Origin: Liolophura sinensis
Taxonomy: Eukaryota; Mollusca; Polyplacophora; Chitonida; Chitonidae
Direction of reading: 5' to 3'
DNA length: 64,000 bases
NCBI RefSeq assembly: GCF_032854445.1
Contig: NC_088303.1
Coordinates: 2,611,501-2,675,500 of the forward strand
Below the pieces are notes generated by a model. The model made no database searches and had not been told where the DNA came from. It was given only the letters and a program-made list of their open reading frames with translations. The translations under genes were made by a program, and so were the position numbers. Below, in pieces: positions 38,201 through 50,300 of this stretch (position 1 is the stretch's first letter; each line of letters begins with the position of its first letter).

Positions 38201-38910
38201 GGGGAGCGGGGGGGGGGGGGGGGGGGGGTGGGGGGGGGGGGGGAATCCACCCTATCTGGTCAACATCCGAGGGAATCCACCCTATCTGGTCAAATATCAA
38301 GTGTAACTTAACTTAATGAAGAAGTCGCCGAGACCTGGTGCCGGACACACGAGCTCACTGGCTACAGTCGTTTTCTGTGTTAAGCAATTACATGTATTAA
38401 GCCATTGTTAAGAGTACTTACCACACGGCGCTACGTACAGTCTACACGTGCTATCATTCTGACAAAACTTGTAGTCCTCGGGATAGTTCTCACATAAACT
38501 CATGTTGTACACCTGATCCGCCGGAAGCTGGTAAAACGAATGAGGGAATTCATTAGAACATAGCTTTATTAGTCAAATTTTCTATATTTCAGTTTATCAA
38601 ACTTTTCTTAAACTTGGACAGGTTGCATGCATAGCTTTAAAAATCAGAAGGTTTGTACTTGAAGAAGAGTCGTGTTTTACTTAAGTTTCCTCACTCATAC
38701 GACTGACTCCGATTGGATGCATTCTTGAGTAGGATGTTAAACAACATTCAAATGAATAAATAAAGATATAAGCAAGCTTTAAAATACCTTTCTAAAATCA
38801 ACAGAACTCTGAAAATCAGCAAAATTGGGCCACTAGTCATGGACAATTTTGGGTCATTTAGGGTATTTCCACAAAAAAGAGTTATAATTGTTTACCTTGA
38901 TCGACGACAT
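35031..38910 (-). CDS. Unrecognised small single-pass membrane protein, four exons, 140 residues
   Basis: Exons (minus strand): 38896-38910, 38422-38527, 36493-36621, 35031-35203. All have GT-AG borders and their phases (0, 1, 1) close exactly. The protein starts MSSIK, then a short outer segment with four cysteines (SLCENYPEDYKFC, NDSTCRLYVAPC), then a transmembrane helix (MAVIISAVFLCFVIFIVT, about residues 54-71), a basic stop-transfer (HRIRQAKQQ) and a tail of about 60 residues rich in charge and Ser/Thr, ending RGSRLIEE. No signal peptide is seen, so the helix would act as a reverse signal-anchor. NMS at residues 13-15 and NDS at 29-31 are potential N-glycosylation sites in the outer segment. 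I do not recognise the family. A diverged second copy lies downstream (26206-34156). Confidence 0.62.
35984..36091 (-). mobile_element. 5'-truncated SINE (family A)
   Basis: In reverse orientation it begins with (TTTA)n, then gattggtgttttacgccgta and gaatatttcacttatacgac. The 12-bp ccaaaatgtaat flanks it at 35972-35983 and 36092-36103. It lies in intron 3 of the membrane-protein gene. Confidence 0.92.
36493..36621 (-). CDS. Membrane-protein copy 1, exon 3 (transmembrane helix)
   Basis: Acceptor gttgttgttgtgtag, donor gtaaga, 129 nt, phase 1 at both ends. It encodes DPRSEPTRVNIE, the hydrophobic MAVIISAVFLCFVIFIVT and NAIHRIRQAKQQS. Positive charges after the helix favour an outside N-terminus. 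A symmetrical phase 1-1 exon can be skipped without a frameshift, which would give a form without membrane anchor. Confidence 0.68.
36685..36965 (-). mobile_element. tRNA-derived SINE (family B)
   Basis: In reverse, a tRNA-like head (ggtggcctaatggctaatac) is followed by a body ending with catatgaaaattgttaaata. It is diverged from the copies at 47045 and 63100, which share the body phrase cgtcgtcatatga and the protein-free layout. Confidence 0.7.
38019..38083 (-). CDS. Possible alternative cysteine-rich last exon of membrane-protein copy 1
   Basis: Minus strand: acceptor actttttgctcag, then two bases and 20 codons RSCVNLGFPCTCFLHCTVLK with TGA at 38019-38021, and an AATAAA 63 nt further on (37951-37956 complement). 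It fits the phase 1 donor of exon 2 (38422). Splicing here instead of to exon 3 would replace the membrane helix by four more cysteines, giving a 61-residue, eight-cysteine product. No homologue in the second gene copy was seen. It rests on splice signals, phase, polyadenylation signal and cysteine content only. Confidence 0.35.
38198..38243. repeat. G-rich tract
   Basis: 46 bases with all but four G on the plus strand. The transcribed strand for the minus-strand gene therefore carries a long C-rich tract about 115 nt upstream of the candidate alternative exon. Two direct copies of gggaatccaccctatctggt, 30 bp apart, follow. Confidence 0.95.
38422..38527 (-). CDS. Membrane-protein copy 1, exon 2 (four-cysteine outer segment)
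   Basis: Acceptor cgttttaccag, donor gtaagt, 106 nt, entering in phase 0 and leaving in phase 1. It encodes LPADQVYNMS, LCENYPEDYKFCQNDSTCRL and YVAPC. Cysteine spacing is C-x9-C-x5-C-x6-C. Homologous to 32563-32662. Confidence 0.7.
38896..38910 (-). CDS. Membrane-protein copy 1, exon 1 (MSSIK)
   Basis: ATG and four codons before the donor gtaaac. The start codon and codon pattern (ATG TC- TCG -CC/ATC AAG, donor gtaaa) are conserved with 34142-34156, which is why this start was chosen. Confidence 0.5.
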
Positions 38911-38999
38911 ATTTAAAAGATGTGAACCGGAGCCTCAGGAAGTCAATATACAAAGTGAACAGAACTACAGATAATGTCTCCAGCTGGTGAAAAATGATT

Positions 39000-41263
39000 T
39001 TCGCACTGACAGTGGCAGGTTTGTGTGGACAAAAGCCACGTTCCGAAGACCATGTTAGTTACACGGCAGACAGTGTCGTCTATCCCGCATGGCTATGGTT
39101 CAAATCCAACTCTAGTCCTTGCGCCAAGGACACAATGCAGTAATTATTTTTAAAATGTAGGTTCTTCAAGGCCCTGAGTTATGAGGTATACTAGTATGCG
39201 TGAGTCTGTGTGCATACGCTGCTCGTACACTCGAATATAGACACCGTTTAAATACTATTTTTCACAGATAGTACACAGTCCCTATATCGGAAGAGAAACT
39301 CCAGCCAGATCGCCTGAGACAGCTATAACATGGAATTCAGGATCATAAATGTCTAAAATGTGCATGCTTCTACAAGTGGTCTCTTCAAATTCGAAACGGG
39401 TAGCAAACTACATCTGCTGATATATAATATATTTTCATAAACATTGGCCTGAGCCCGCGTAAACATTAAGCAAATACACATGTCCTCAAATAAATGAGTC
39501 TTCTGATAATGGTGTGGTGTGTAATTTTCATCTGTAAAAAGACTACACTTATCTCTTTGAGTTTTCAACGTTTGAATTACGCCGTCTAAAATTAGCTCGC
39601 CAAAGTACAGAAAGATCCTTGTCTGAATTCACAGTTTCCTTCACAACCGTAAACTAACTAACATTCATATATGTATACTTCTGTTCGTCACCGTCAGATG
39701 GCGTTACACGCGCTCTTATCTTACCGGTTTGTATTTCATCTTTTACTGACGAAAACACCGCTGTATGTTTATAGTTCATGTGTCTGGCCGTCGGATTACT
39801 CACCTCAGCATATCTTACCCTCAGCCAGTAAAGGAATGTTTTACTGTGCAGCGAAAAATTTTAATACACCGCCACTGAGAATTTTGGCCAATCTATACAG
39901 ATATTCTAAGAAAAAAAATCCATTAGTTTTAGCAGAAAGTCTGTTGTCTGAGTGATATGTCTGAGAATGTATGCTGTCACTGTAGCATGATATCGTATCA
40001 TATTCAATACGTAATATCCTGTAATTCTACAGTACAACCTTTGTGTTAAATTAAAGAAACCTGTGGACTGTATTTAAAGACAAAGGAAACACCACAATGA
40101 AGTATTTATCAGATGAAAGACCATTATAGACTGTTTGATTTATTGTTTTAGAAATTTTCTAACCGAGTAATATGTATATAAAACATAGGATTCTATGTTG
40201 GTCTGTTGGGGCCCTGAGGGTATCACTGACGTCATAACAATGGTTTTGGCTTGAAATAATTCGTTTGAAGGTCCATTTGTTGAATACATTTAAGCTCTAA
40301 ATGTAGATGCATTTTGAATTTCTTTTCTAGTTCCGATGGTTCATAGCCCTATCATCTATAAGCCAACAAATCAAGTTCGTGGTTTTATTTCCTTGAAGAA
40401 ACAGGAATTCTTAACGATACAACTGAATGTAACTTTATACGAATCTCGAAAAGGGCGGTTGTTGGAGAACGCAGGGAAAAACCCTAAACTCCGAATAAAA
40501 AGGATAATGTTTCGAAATTGCTTTGAAATCATGGGTTCCTTTAATATCTACCTGCTGTGATTTGGTGTGTCTTTGCACACAAGGTCAAATTCCAAGTGTC
40601 CAGTGACCCATTGGTGCCATTATCAGAAAATTCAGAAGACCAGGAAGTCAAATCTCGAATTACCTGCGACTTACCGTCTGTACAAATGTATGACAAATAG
40701 TCTATGCCTGTACCAAAGAGTACAGTGGTTTAGCCAACTGGTGATTTCAGTTGAATGATCACTTTGTCACGAGGGAAATGAGGACATTGGTTAACTTTTC
40801 TTGCAGCCAACAAAACATGCCATGTTTTGAGTTGATATTTCTGTTTACTATTATTCCGTTTACTTTCCCGTCGATAAACGAGTATTAGGTCACTTTTAGG
40901 AAGGCTTTCGTAGATATGACTGTTACCGATTGTGCTCATAGACAGACTAGTAGTCGTGTGCATGCATGATATACGTGCATGACGTACCCTGTATGCCTTG
41001 CGTAAAGTATCGTGCACTGGAGCAACACAATATAGATGCCTTGTATGGAATTTCAATCCTTTTTCTTTGTGGAATACAACTGAATAAAACGTAACGTGCT
41101 GTTTCGTGTAGACCTTTCAGTAGAGTGTCTGACGTAACATAAATTCAATTCTAAAAATAAGTGTCCTGTAATATAAATATTGTGAACACGGGCAGATTGG
41201 CGCGGATCAGGGTAAACCTAACTACAAGCCTCACCTGGCATGAGGACGGTGTAAAACTTCAAA
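39000..41263. other. No gene recognised
   Basis: AT-rich intergenic sequence between the minus-strand membrane-protein gene and the plus-strand lectin gene, that is, between two divergent start regions. A possible tRNA-like SINE relic lies near 39075-39130 (tatggttcaaatccaact). Confidence 0.4.
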
Positions 41264-41324
41264 ATGGCCGTTTTCCTGCACATTATACGGTTACTTTTTT
41301 GTTTTCTCATATTTCCCTCGTTCG
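41264..41324 (+). CDS. Lectin gene exon 1 (signal peptide)
   Basis: ATG in context tcaaaATGG, encoding MAVFLHIIRLLFCFLIFPSF and the first base of Gly, then donor gtaagt. Strongly hydrophobic core, small residues at the end. Phase 1 fits exon 46449. Reading through the donor gives a 95-codon open frame, an artefact of the repeat that follows. Confidence 0.8.
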
Positions 41325-44300
41325 GTAAGTTTTTGTTTTCTCATATTCTCCTCATTCGGAAAGTTTTTGTTTTCTCATATTTCCCTTATTCGGAAAGTTT
41401 TTGTTTTCTCATATTCCCCCCATTCGATAAGTATTTTTCCTACACGTTTTCTCCATTTATTATCACAAGCAACAAAATCTTTTGTTTTCTGAAAATGCCG
41501 CTTTTGTTGAATTCTAGTTACGGAAGTATTGTACATTGGCGAAGTAAATGAAAATCAAAAGTGAAAATAAAAACTTGATTGTGACCGTGTATTTAGGTGT
41601 GTATTCCATTTATGGCATTGTTATAACTCTTATTTAAATAAATTACACTTTAAAACCGCCACACTGTAACTCCTAATTAAATAATTATTTCAATAAGCGC
41701 TACAATGACAAGCCTTTTTGAAATGTTACACTTACAATTATTGAAATATTATTACTATGATTATGTAAACAATTACCTACATTAAATCATTCCATGATGT
41801 CATAACAAACAGTGTCACGAAAGGCATAACTTAATCAGTTTTTGCATGCATAACTTTCACTTGATTTCACTTTCCCTGAATGTATTGATTGGATGTATTT
41901 GTGAGTGTGTCGCTGAATGTATTGATGTATTTTTTTTATTACCCTGCGCTTTATTTATTAGCCCCAAACCGGTACCTGGGAGATTATATGTTTGTTAAAA
42001 ATGTCTCATCGTGCTGAACTTAAATTTTGTTCCTGACATGTCACCGTGACATGTTATAGATCAAGTTCGAGTTTTTCGGACCACAGTGACTATGCAGTTT
42101 TGGGAAACATAATGGCCGTTATTGCCCACTCCCTACTGCGTCCAATTTGAACGGCGTTATGTTGTCATTTTGTCCAAACAGTTTTCCCGACGATGCATTA
42201 AACTGAATTTGACTGGATTGCAACTTGCATGACATTACCATAAGGAGTTCAAGTTTTCCTGTCCTATCCTAATGTTGGACAAGATTATAATTGCTTTGGT
42301 TCAATTGGTTTTCCTAATCGGCTTTAAAAATGGGTTATCGTAACGAATTCAAACAAGATATGACGTTTCAACATATCTAGTTTCAACTCATTTTCGAGTT
42401 TCGGACCCCTTCGTCCAAGTTGAACGCAGTTATGGCCGTTTTTGTCCAAACACTTTACGGGACATGTTTTTCAAAACGATTCATCCTATTGCTGTCTTTG
42501 ATCGTATAAGTTACCAATGGTTTCAGGTTAGGCAGGTTTGAGTAACAGGGAGAATTCAGTATTATGTCAAACGTGAAAGACAAGAGATAAGGATAAAGGA
42601 AGCTGGAATAAACTTCAAAGTCATAAGAATGAACAACCGAGCTACAGTCTCCGCCTCCCGCACCTACCTCACCCAAGTTAACCACCCACCTATCTGAACA
42701 TCCCATCCAGTCAACCAAATAACCCACACATGAACATTACCCCCGACCCACACATCCCTTCGCTCCGTTAATTAATATAAAAAAAAGTTGCTAAGATTAG
42801 AAATTACATCCGCGGGTATTTCAATAAGCCATTTTATGTGTCATGCCAGAATTTATTGATTGGCCTTATTGAAATGGATGTTTCAGTTAGCGACGCAAAT
42901 GTAGCCTAACCCATACTGATATATTAGCTCTGTAAGAGTTACCCTTACAACGCTTATTGGAATAATTGTTTCATTATGGGCTACAATGCAACGCTAAATG
43001 AAATAGTTGTTTGATAATTGAGGAATATTTTATATTTCTTAATAACCCCTTAAATGACATATTTTCCTTGAATGGTCGGAAATATCCGGAAATGACGTCA
43101 TGGGTAAACATACTATAGGAACGCGGGACCAGCTTGACGTCTCCAGTTGAGGCTCATCCCCCGACAAACCGTTGAGGTCATCATAGCAGGCTACTTAATT
43201 TCCGGACTGACCAGAGCCTTAGGAAAACAGTACACGATAGCTATCTTTTTTATGCCCCAAGAAGAAATCCGAGAAGCTCATTTGTACTTTTATGTATTAG
43301 GCCACATCATATACTCCGAACAGGGAAAAAGAAAACCCGTGCGTTCCAAGTATGTTTTAATGGGCATATACAACCGACAGTAGACTAGAAATAGACGGAA
43401 CGAAAAATGTTGATATACCACATATGTTGAGTTTCAATGCACCTGAAATTAAAAGGATGATATTGCTAGGTGGATGTGGCCGGCTTGATCCTCCGCTTAT
43501 TACAGGCATACTGACGGTATATGAGTCGAGGCTATGTTTTCAAACAGAAAAGGCAGAAATAACATGTCAAGAATTCCAGGCCAATATAAATGTGAGAAGC
43601 CCAAAAACTTCACGGTAACATACATGTAACATTGTTTAACAGGACAGAACTTTTACGCCCCTCAAAGAGACGTACGAAAATTCGGTTTTATATTTTTTGC
43701 GCAGAATTAAAAGCCTTCATAACGCTAAATTATAAAATCGGTTGTAAGCATCACACTGAGAATTATGGTAACCATGACACCACGAGCTTTTCTTCCCAGA
43801 TCTAAATCATATGTGTATATATATACATATAAGTGACACAGTTACAGGATGCCCGCTTATAGCATTTAAAAGTCTTTATATTTAGGCATTTTTGTACACA
43901 TATATGTAAAGGCCCCTTCTGCCCTCTCTTGCATTGTACAAGCATATGGTATAATAGACGAATGCTGATCAAGTTTACGTATAGTCAGGGCATATAAATA
44001 CCACATAAATACCGTTTGTACACGGTGAAGTGGAGCTCGGTGTTTAATATATAGCCTCACGTCCGACGATGAATTTAATTCTCACACCTGACACTGAATT
44101 GAGGTCTCACACCCGGCAATGAATTTAAGTTGCACACTCGACAATTAATTTAAGACTAATATGTGACAGTTCATTTAAGCCTCACAGCTAACAATGAATT
44201 TAGGTCTTACGCCCGACAAATGAATTTAATCCTTACACCCGACGATGAATTTGAGAATCACACCCGACAATGAATTTAAGCCTTACACCTGACACTGATT

Positions 44301-47300
44301 CTAAAACTCACACTCGACTTTGACTCTAAGAGCCACACCGGACAATGAATTTAAGCCTTACACCCGACACTAAATATAAGCTTCACACCCGACAACGAAT
44401 TTAAGCCTTACACCCGACACTAAATGTAAGCCTCGCATCCGAAACTGAATACAAGCCTCACATCCGACAATGAATTTCAGCCTCACAACCGACAATGAAT
44501 GTAAGTCTTACACCCAACATTGAATTTAAGCCTAACACACGATATGTTAAGGCTCACTCCCGACATTGAATTTAAACCTCACATCCGACATCGAATTTAA
44601 GTCTCAAACCCAACAATGAATTTAACCCCCACAGACGACATTAAATTTAAGCCTAACATCAAACAACGAATTTAAACCTCCCACCTGACAATAAATTTAA
44701 GCCTTACACCCGAAATTGAATTTAAGACCCACATCTGAGAGATGATTTAAGCATCACACCTGACTGTGAATTTAAGCCTCACATCCGACAATAAATTTAA
44801 GCCTCACATCCGACAATAAATTTACGCCTTACACCAGACAGTGACTCTAAGTTTCACACCCGACTCTGACTGTAAGTCTGACATCCGACAGTGAATACAA
44901 GCTTGACACCCTACACTGAATACAAGTCTGACGTCCGACACTGAATACAAGTCTGACATCCGACACTGAATACAAGTCTGACATCTGATACTGAATACAA
45001 GCCTGACATCCGACACTGAATACAAGTCTGACATCCGACACTGAATACAAGTCTGACATCTGACACTGAATACAAGTCTGACATCCGACACTGAATACAA
45101 GTCTGACATCCGACACTGAACACAAGCATGATATCCGACACTGAATACAAGTCTGACATCCGACACTGAACACAAGCATGATATCCGACACTGAATACAA
45201 GTGTAACATCTGACACTGAATACAAGTCTGACATCCGACACTGAACACAAGCATGATATCCGACACTGAATACAAGTGTAACATCTGACACTGAATACAA
45301 GTCTGACATCCGACACTGAACACAAGCATGATATCCGACACTGAATACAAGTGTAACATCTGACACTGAATACAAGTGTAACATCTGACACTGAATACAA
45401 GTGTAACATCTGACACTGAATACAAGTCTGACATCCGACAGTGAATACAAGCATGATATCCGACACTGAATACAAGTGTAACATCTGACACTGAATACAA
45501 GTCTGACATCCAACACTGAACACAAGCATGATATCCGACACTGAATACAAGTGTAACATCTGACACTGATTACAAGTCTGACATCCGACACTGAATACAA
45601 GTGTAACATCTGACACTGAATACAAGTCTGATATCCGACACTGAATACAAGTGTAACATCTGACACTGAATACAAGTGTAACATCTGACACTGAATACAA
45701 GTGTAACATCTGACACTGAATACAAGTGTGGCGAAGACCATACGGATTTTTATGTTATATATTTCGATTAAACCGATCACTCCTTTGTGTAACTTTTTGT
45801 GGATAGATTTAACGCTAAAAGCAGGAGATATTATTTCTGGTTAGGCTCATTCATATTATGGTCAGATATTATGTTTGCCGAAGCTCTTACTTGTGTTGAT
45901 GAATTTTAGAATCAAATGAGGTTAAGGCCTATAGCAGAGGTAAGGGTCTGCGGTTGCATACATGTCGCTGTTAACATCATCTATATGTGGCGGAATTAGG
46001 CACCAAGTTTAAATACATCTGATGGTTCCTCGCGTAGTATTTTATGCTTTCTTACACTTCAATACTTTTTAAAGCTATCAAACGCTTCAAATCTCTTAAT
46101 TTTTCATAGCGATGGTCCGTTTTGACTGTGTTAATGTGATTGTATGTTAAATGTCATGACAACACATTATTCCGAGTAATTTTAGACCTGTAACGTCTAA
46201 TAAATTGCAATTAACATCACTGCATTTTTTTTTATCTAATTCTGCTTAAGCCATGGTGCTAGGGGACGTGTAAAAGGTTACAGTTTACATGAACAGTCAG
46301 ATTATAACCCGAACTGAGGTAAATTGACAAGAGGCCGTCTTTTTCACCGGTAATATGTGATAATTTGCCAGCTATCACACCGGTATCACACTGTCGTCGC
46401 TGCTCAGGTTTTACCTTAAGCACTGTAAGTCTTTAATTATATTTACAGGAACATCTAGCGACCTTTACCGTTGTCCAAATATCAGTGGGGGAATAATGAG
46501 GGCGTTTAATGAGAAGTGCTACCGATTTGTTTCCAACGGCAAGACCTGGGATGAAGCCCAATGCGATTGTCAAAGAACGGGAGGTAATCTCGTCCACATC
46601 AAGGACCGTGCAACACAGAACTTCATTTATAACAGTATCAAAAACGACCTCGGCTGGAGGGTGAACGGGATGTGGATTGGTGCGCATGACCGGACCATGT
46701 CAAATAGTTATGAGTGGGTTAATGGTAAGTGCATGCGTGTTTCCGAACACCTTAGCCTTTGTAGGCAGCGAGAAACTTACAGATTCACTGGACCTGTGTT
46801 ACTCGTGTGGCTTACAACAACCACTTGAGTTTAGTTATCATTCGGCTGACAAAATTTTTCAATCCTGAAATCCGTTTACCGCTGATTAAGATGCATCTTG
46901 ACGTCAGGGAGTTTGTCAGGTATACCATGCACGTGTCAATTTCATACATTCGGTCACTAATGTCCGTTGGCATTTGCTTCCGTATGTGGCGTCATTTAAT
47001 GTCCTCGAATGAAATCCCTATAGAAATTGAATCCCCATGGGATGACCCGTGGCCTAGAGGCCTTTGCCTTTCAATCGCCAAGGTGCATGAGGTATGAGCG
47101 GTAGATCCAGGATCAATCCTGGATCAAGTCACAACTAAGACGCTTGGTGTTCAGCATGAAGGGGATAGCGCAACGACTGGTTGTCCCGCATCGGTATAAT
47201 TGCTCGGACAGTGCGGCTTACTTGTCTTGGTAAGGCGCCTCAGTGAAGCAGCTCTAGATAAAAGAGCGGTGGAAATCCGCCCTGCAACAAGAAGGCACAT

Positions 47301-50300
47301 TACATGTACTCTAAGGATTCCTTCGTCGTCATATGACAGAAAAATTGGTGAGTACAACGTTAAACCCCAAGCACTCCCTCACTCACTCACTCACTCACTC
47401 ACTCAAGCCATGCCGAATGTTTGCTAATAGGGTGTGCATATCTGTCTGTCACACGTGGGAAAGTTTGCCCTTTGCGCGGTTTCCCCGACTACTCATTGTA
47501 CAAGTGAAAAAGTCTTGAGTATAGCGTTACCGAGCCATCAAAAAATGGAGAAAAATAAATAAGAATTTTTCATTAATATGACGGTCAAATTTGTATGTAT
47601 AAGAAGCCCGGCTGCACGGTAAACCACGTTTTCCTCCCCACCAGGTATCTGGTATCGGTTGACCGAGAACTGGATTACAACACCTGACCTCATTGTTAAA
47701 GGGCAAGTCAGTCGCCGCGAACCAGCACTTTCAACCACCAGGGCCGACGATTGATCTTGTGTTCCATGTATATAAAATATGAAAGCTAGGAGATAGTATA
47801 TGTTTAATTGTTTGCCGAAATAAGCTCTGTGTAGAGTCTTGGGACATAAAAGAAGCTGCAGGCCCTTCGTGGTTTCCTTCCACCAAAATGCTAACCCCCA
47901 TCGTTCAAGTGAAATATTCTTTAGTACGGCGTGAACCACGAATCAAATAAGTAAATAAATTTCTGAGCCAAGTAAATTTCAAACGTCTTACTATTTACCC
48001 AGGTGACCGACAAAGTCGAGGGACTCCCGTGACGTGGAACTATTGGGCCCCCGGTCAGCCATCATGTGGGCTTTGGTTTTGTAGCGAGTTTTGCAGCCAA
48101 ATGCGATTAGACGACGGAGGACGGTGGCACGATTACCGCTGTGGACTATGGTTTACGACTTACTATTACTGCTGCATGTACGGTAAGTATAACTTGGCAA
48201 GATGGGAGCCTGTAAAGCAAAGATGCTTTCAATCTTTTCACTCCCTGGCCGAAAGTAGCCTGAGGGTATCGGAATAACGTCCGATGTTAATCTGTCAATT
48301 TCTTTGTGAAAACAAAACTATCTCTTGGGAGGGTGTTCACCACGTTCACCAAACTTATACCACACATGCGCTATGGCATTGGGAAGTTCATTCATTCTCG
48401 GTGGACAATTTGTTCATGTATTTTGTAGCGGTTGTTAGATCCTGTTTGTGTCACTCAACGCCACTAGTTACTACTACAAAAACGAGTATGTCTAAGTGAT
48501 TCCATCAAACACCTTCACCATATAAGCTTCTGAAGTTTTACTATAACAATGAGTGTTATTCTCTTGTCAGTAAATATAGATAGAGTGAAGGCCTACCGGG
48601 TCTCCGGCAGTCCAAGCACTTCATAACTGTGCGTAACTCCGCTTAGCCAGGGGCCAGGTTCTGTATATTCATTGCGCTGAATTAAATAGGCACGTTGGAT
48701 ACATGAACAGTTGCAATCCAAGCGCAACTGAGAGACACATACTTTGATTATGGACACCTAATAAACTGGCATGGTGCACGATATGGATACTGATTTAATT
48801 CATTGGCGTTTCCATCATCTTTGAAAACTGTTGACTGCTTCTCCTTTCATGAGTCCCAATTCCGTACATTATATACTTTCTTAGCTCTTTGGTGGTTTGT
48901 TTTGAACGCTGGTTTGGAAATTGTTCTTTCCATTTTTTATCCGGGACGTCCAGTTTAGTTGACAGATGATATATGAATGTCTGCTTCGACGCCTAGGTTT
49001 TGCAAACCAACTTTATTATGCACATATCTTTCAGATATGCTTCCTAGGGCAACAAAACCAACAACAACAGCAGTGACAACAACAACAACAAAACCAACAA
49101 CTACAACGACAACAAGAACAACAACATCAATGACAACGAAAACAACAATGAAGACAACAGGAAGGACAAAAGCGATGACAACAGTAAATTCCGGTAAATC
49201 CACTTTCTCGTACTTCAGGGGTATAATTAAGATGAGGTAAACCGGGGAAAAGTTACTGAGATATCATCATATTGGGGACATGTACAAAGCGTGTCGCTTT
49301 GTATTCGGTGGCATGCATAGTTAGTCAGTTTTGATGCGGCCACCATGTTAGAATGTGACATTTATTATGTAGTGTGTGTAAGCAACAGCGTCACTCATCT
49401 GTACATTTGAACAGCTGTGAAAGATGGCAAAACACCTTCAGGAAAATTTTATATTCAGATTATTCACGGCCAAAATCTGTACGTCGTTTTATACACCTAC
49501 ATGTGTATATGCAAATGAGTTTGCAAAAGCAAACGCTTCCAAACTCTCAGTTGTATTTAAGGATTCACTTTCTTTTCTTCCATCACAGAAACAACGGTAA
49601 GTGACCTTTACCGTTGTCCAAATATCAGCGGGGGAATAATGATGGCATTTAGAAATAAGTGCTACCGATTTGTTTCCAACGGCAAGACCTGGGATGAAGC
49701 CCAATACGATTGTCAAAGAAGGGGAGGTAATCTTGTCCACATCAAGAACCTGGCAACGCAAAACTTCATTTATAACAGTATCAAACACGACCTCGGCTGG
49801 AGGGTGAACGGGATGTGGATTGGTGCGCATAACCGGACGGAGTCCAAACGTTACGAGTGGGTTAATGGTGGGTATAAGTCTGCTTGAGAAACTCCCAGAG
49901 TCAATGGGTCTGGGTTCATGAGGTTTACAAGAACCACTTGAGATGTCCACGGTGAAATGTTCGAATGGCACACTTATAATTCCGCTGAAGCAGACACAAT
50001 TTTTTAATCCTGAAATCTGTTTACCAATGATTGGGATGTTCTGGATGACGGACATGTCGTCCGAGAATGTATCGGGTATACCACGCAGGTTTCCGTTGCT
50101 TCCACTCAGTAATTAATATCCGTTGTACATTTCCCATTTTCTTCTGTATTTGGCGTAAATTGAAAGTGCACCAATGAAATCCCTAAAGAACTTGAACTCA
50201 CGTGCCACCAGTTGGGATGACCCTCTTCGCCATGAGAGCTTTAGGTACGGTACAAGCGTGACAGTTTCATTGACTTCAAGCAGAAGTGTTGAAACTGTTT

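Noticed and set aside
41264-41551. 95-codon hydrophobic open frame starting at the lectin ATG
   Set aside because: Reads through a good donor into tandem copies of the exon end; the spliced form fits the lectin gene in phase.
44822-45780. Three overlapping minus-strand open frames of 239-295 codons with a cysteine-rich 25-residue repeat
   Set aside because: They come from a stop-free 25-bp tandem repeat; all three frames are equally open and no start, splice or flanking coding sequence supports them.
49489-50055. 188-codon open frame antisense to lectin exon 5
   Set aside because: Shadow of a conserved exon; the equivalent antisense frame at 46433-46687 is shorter and nothing supports translation.
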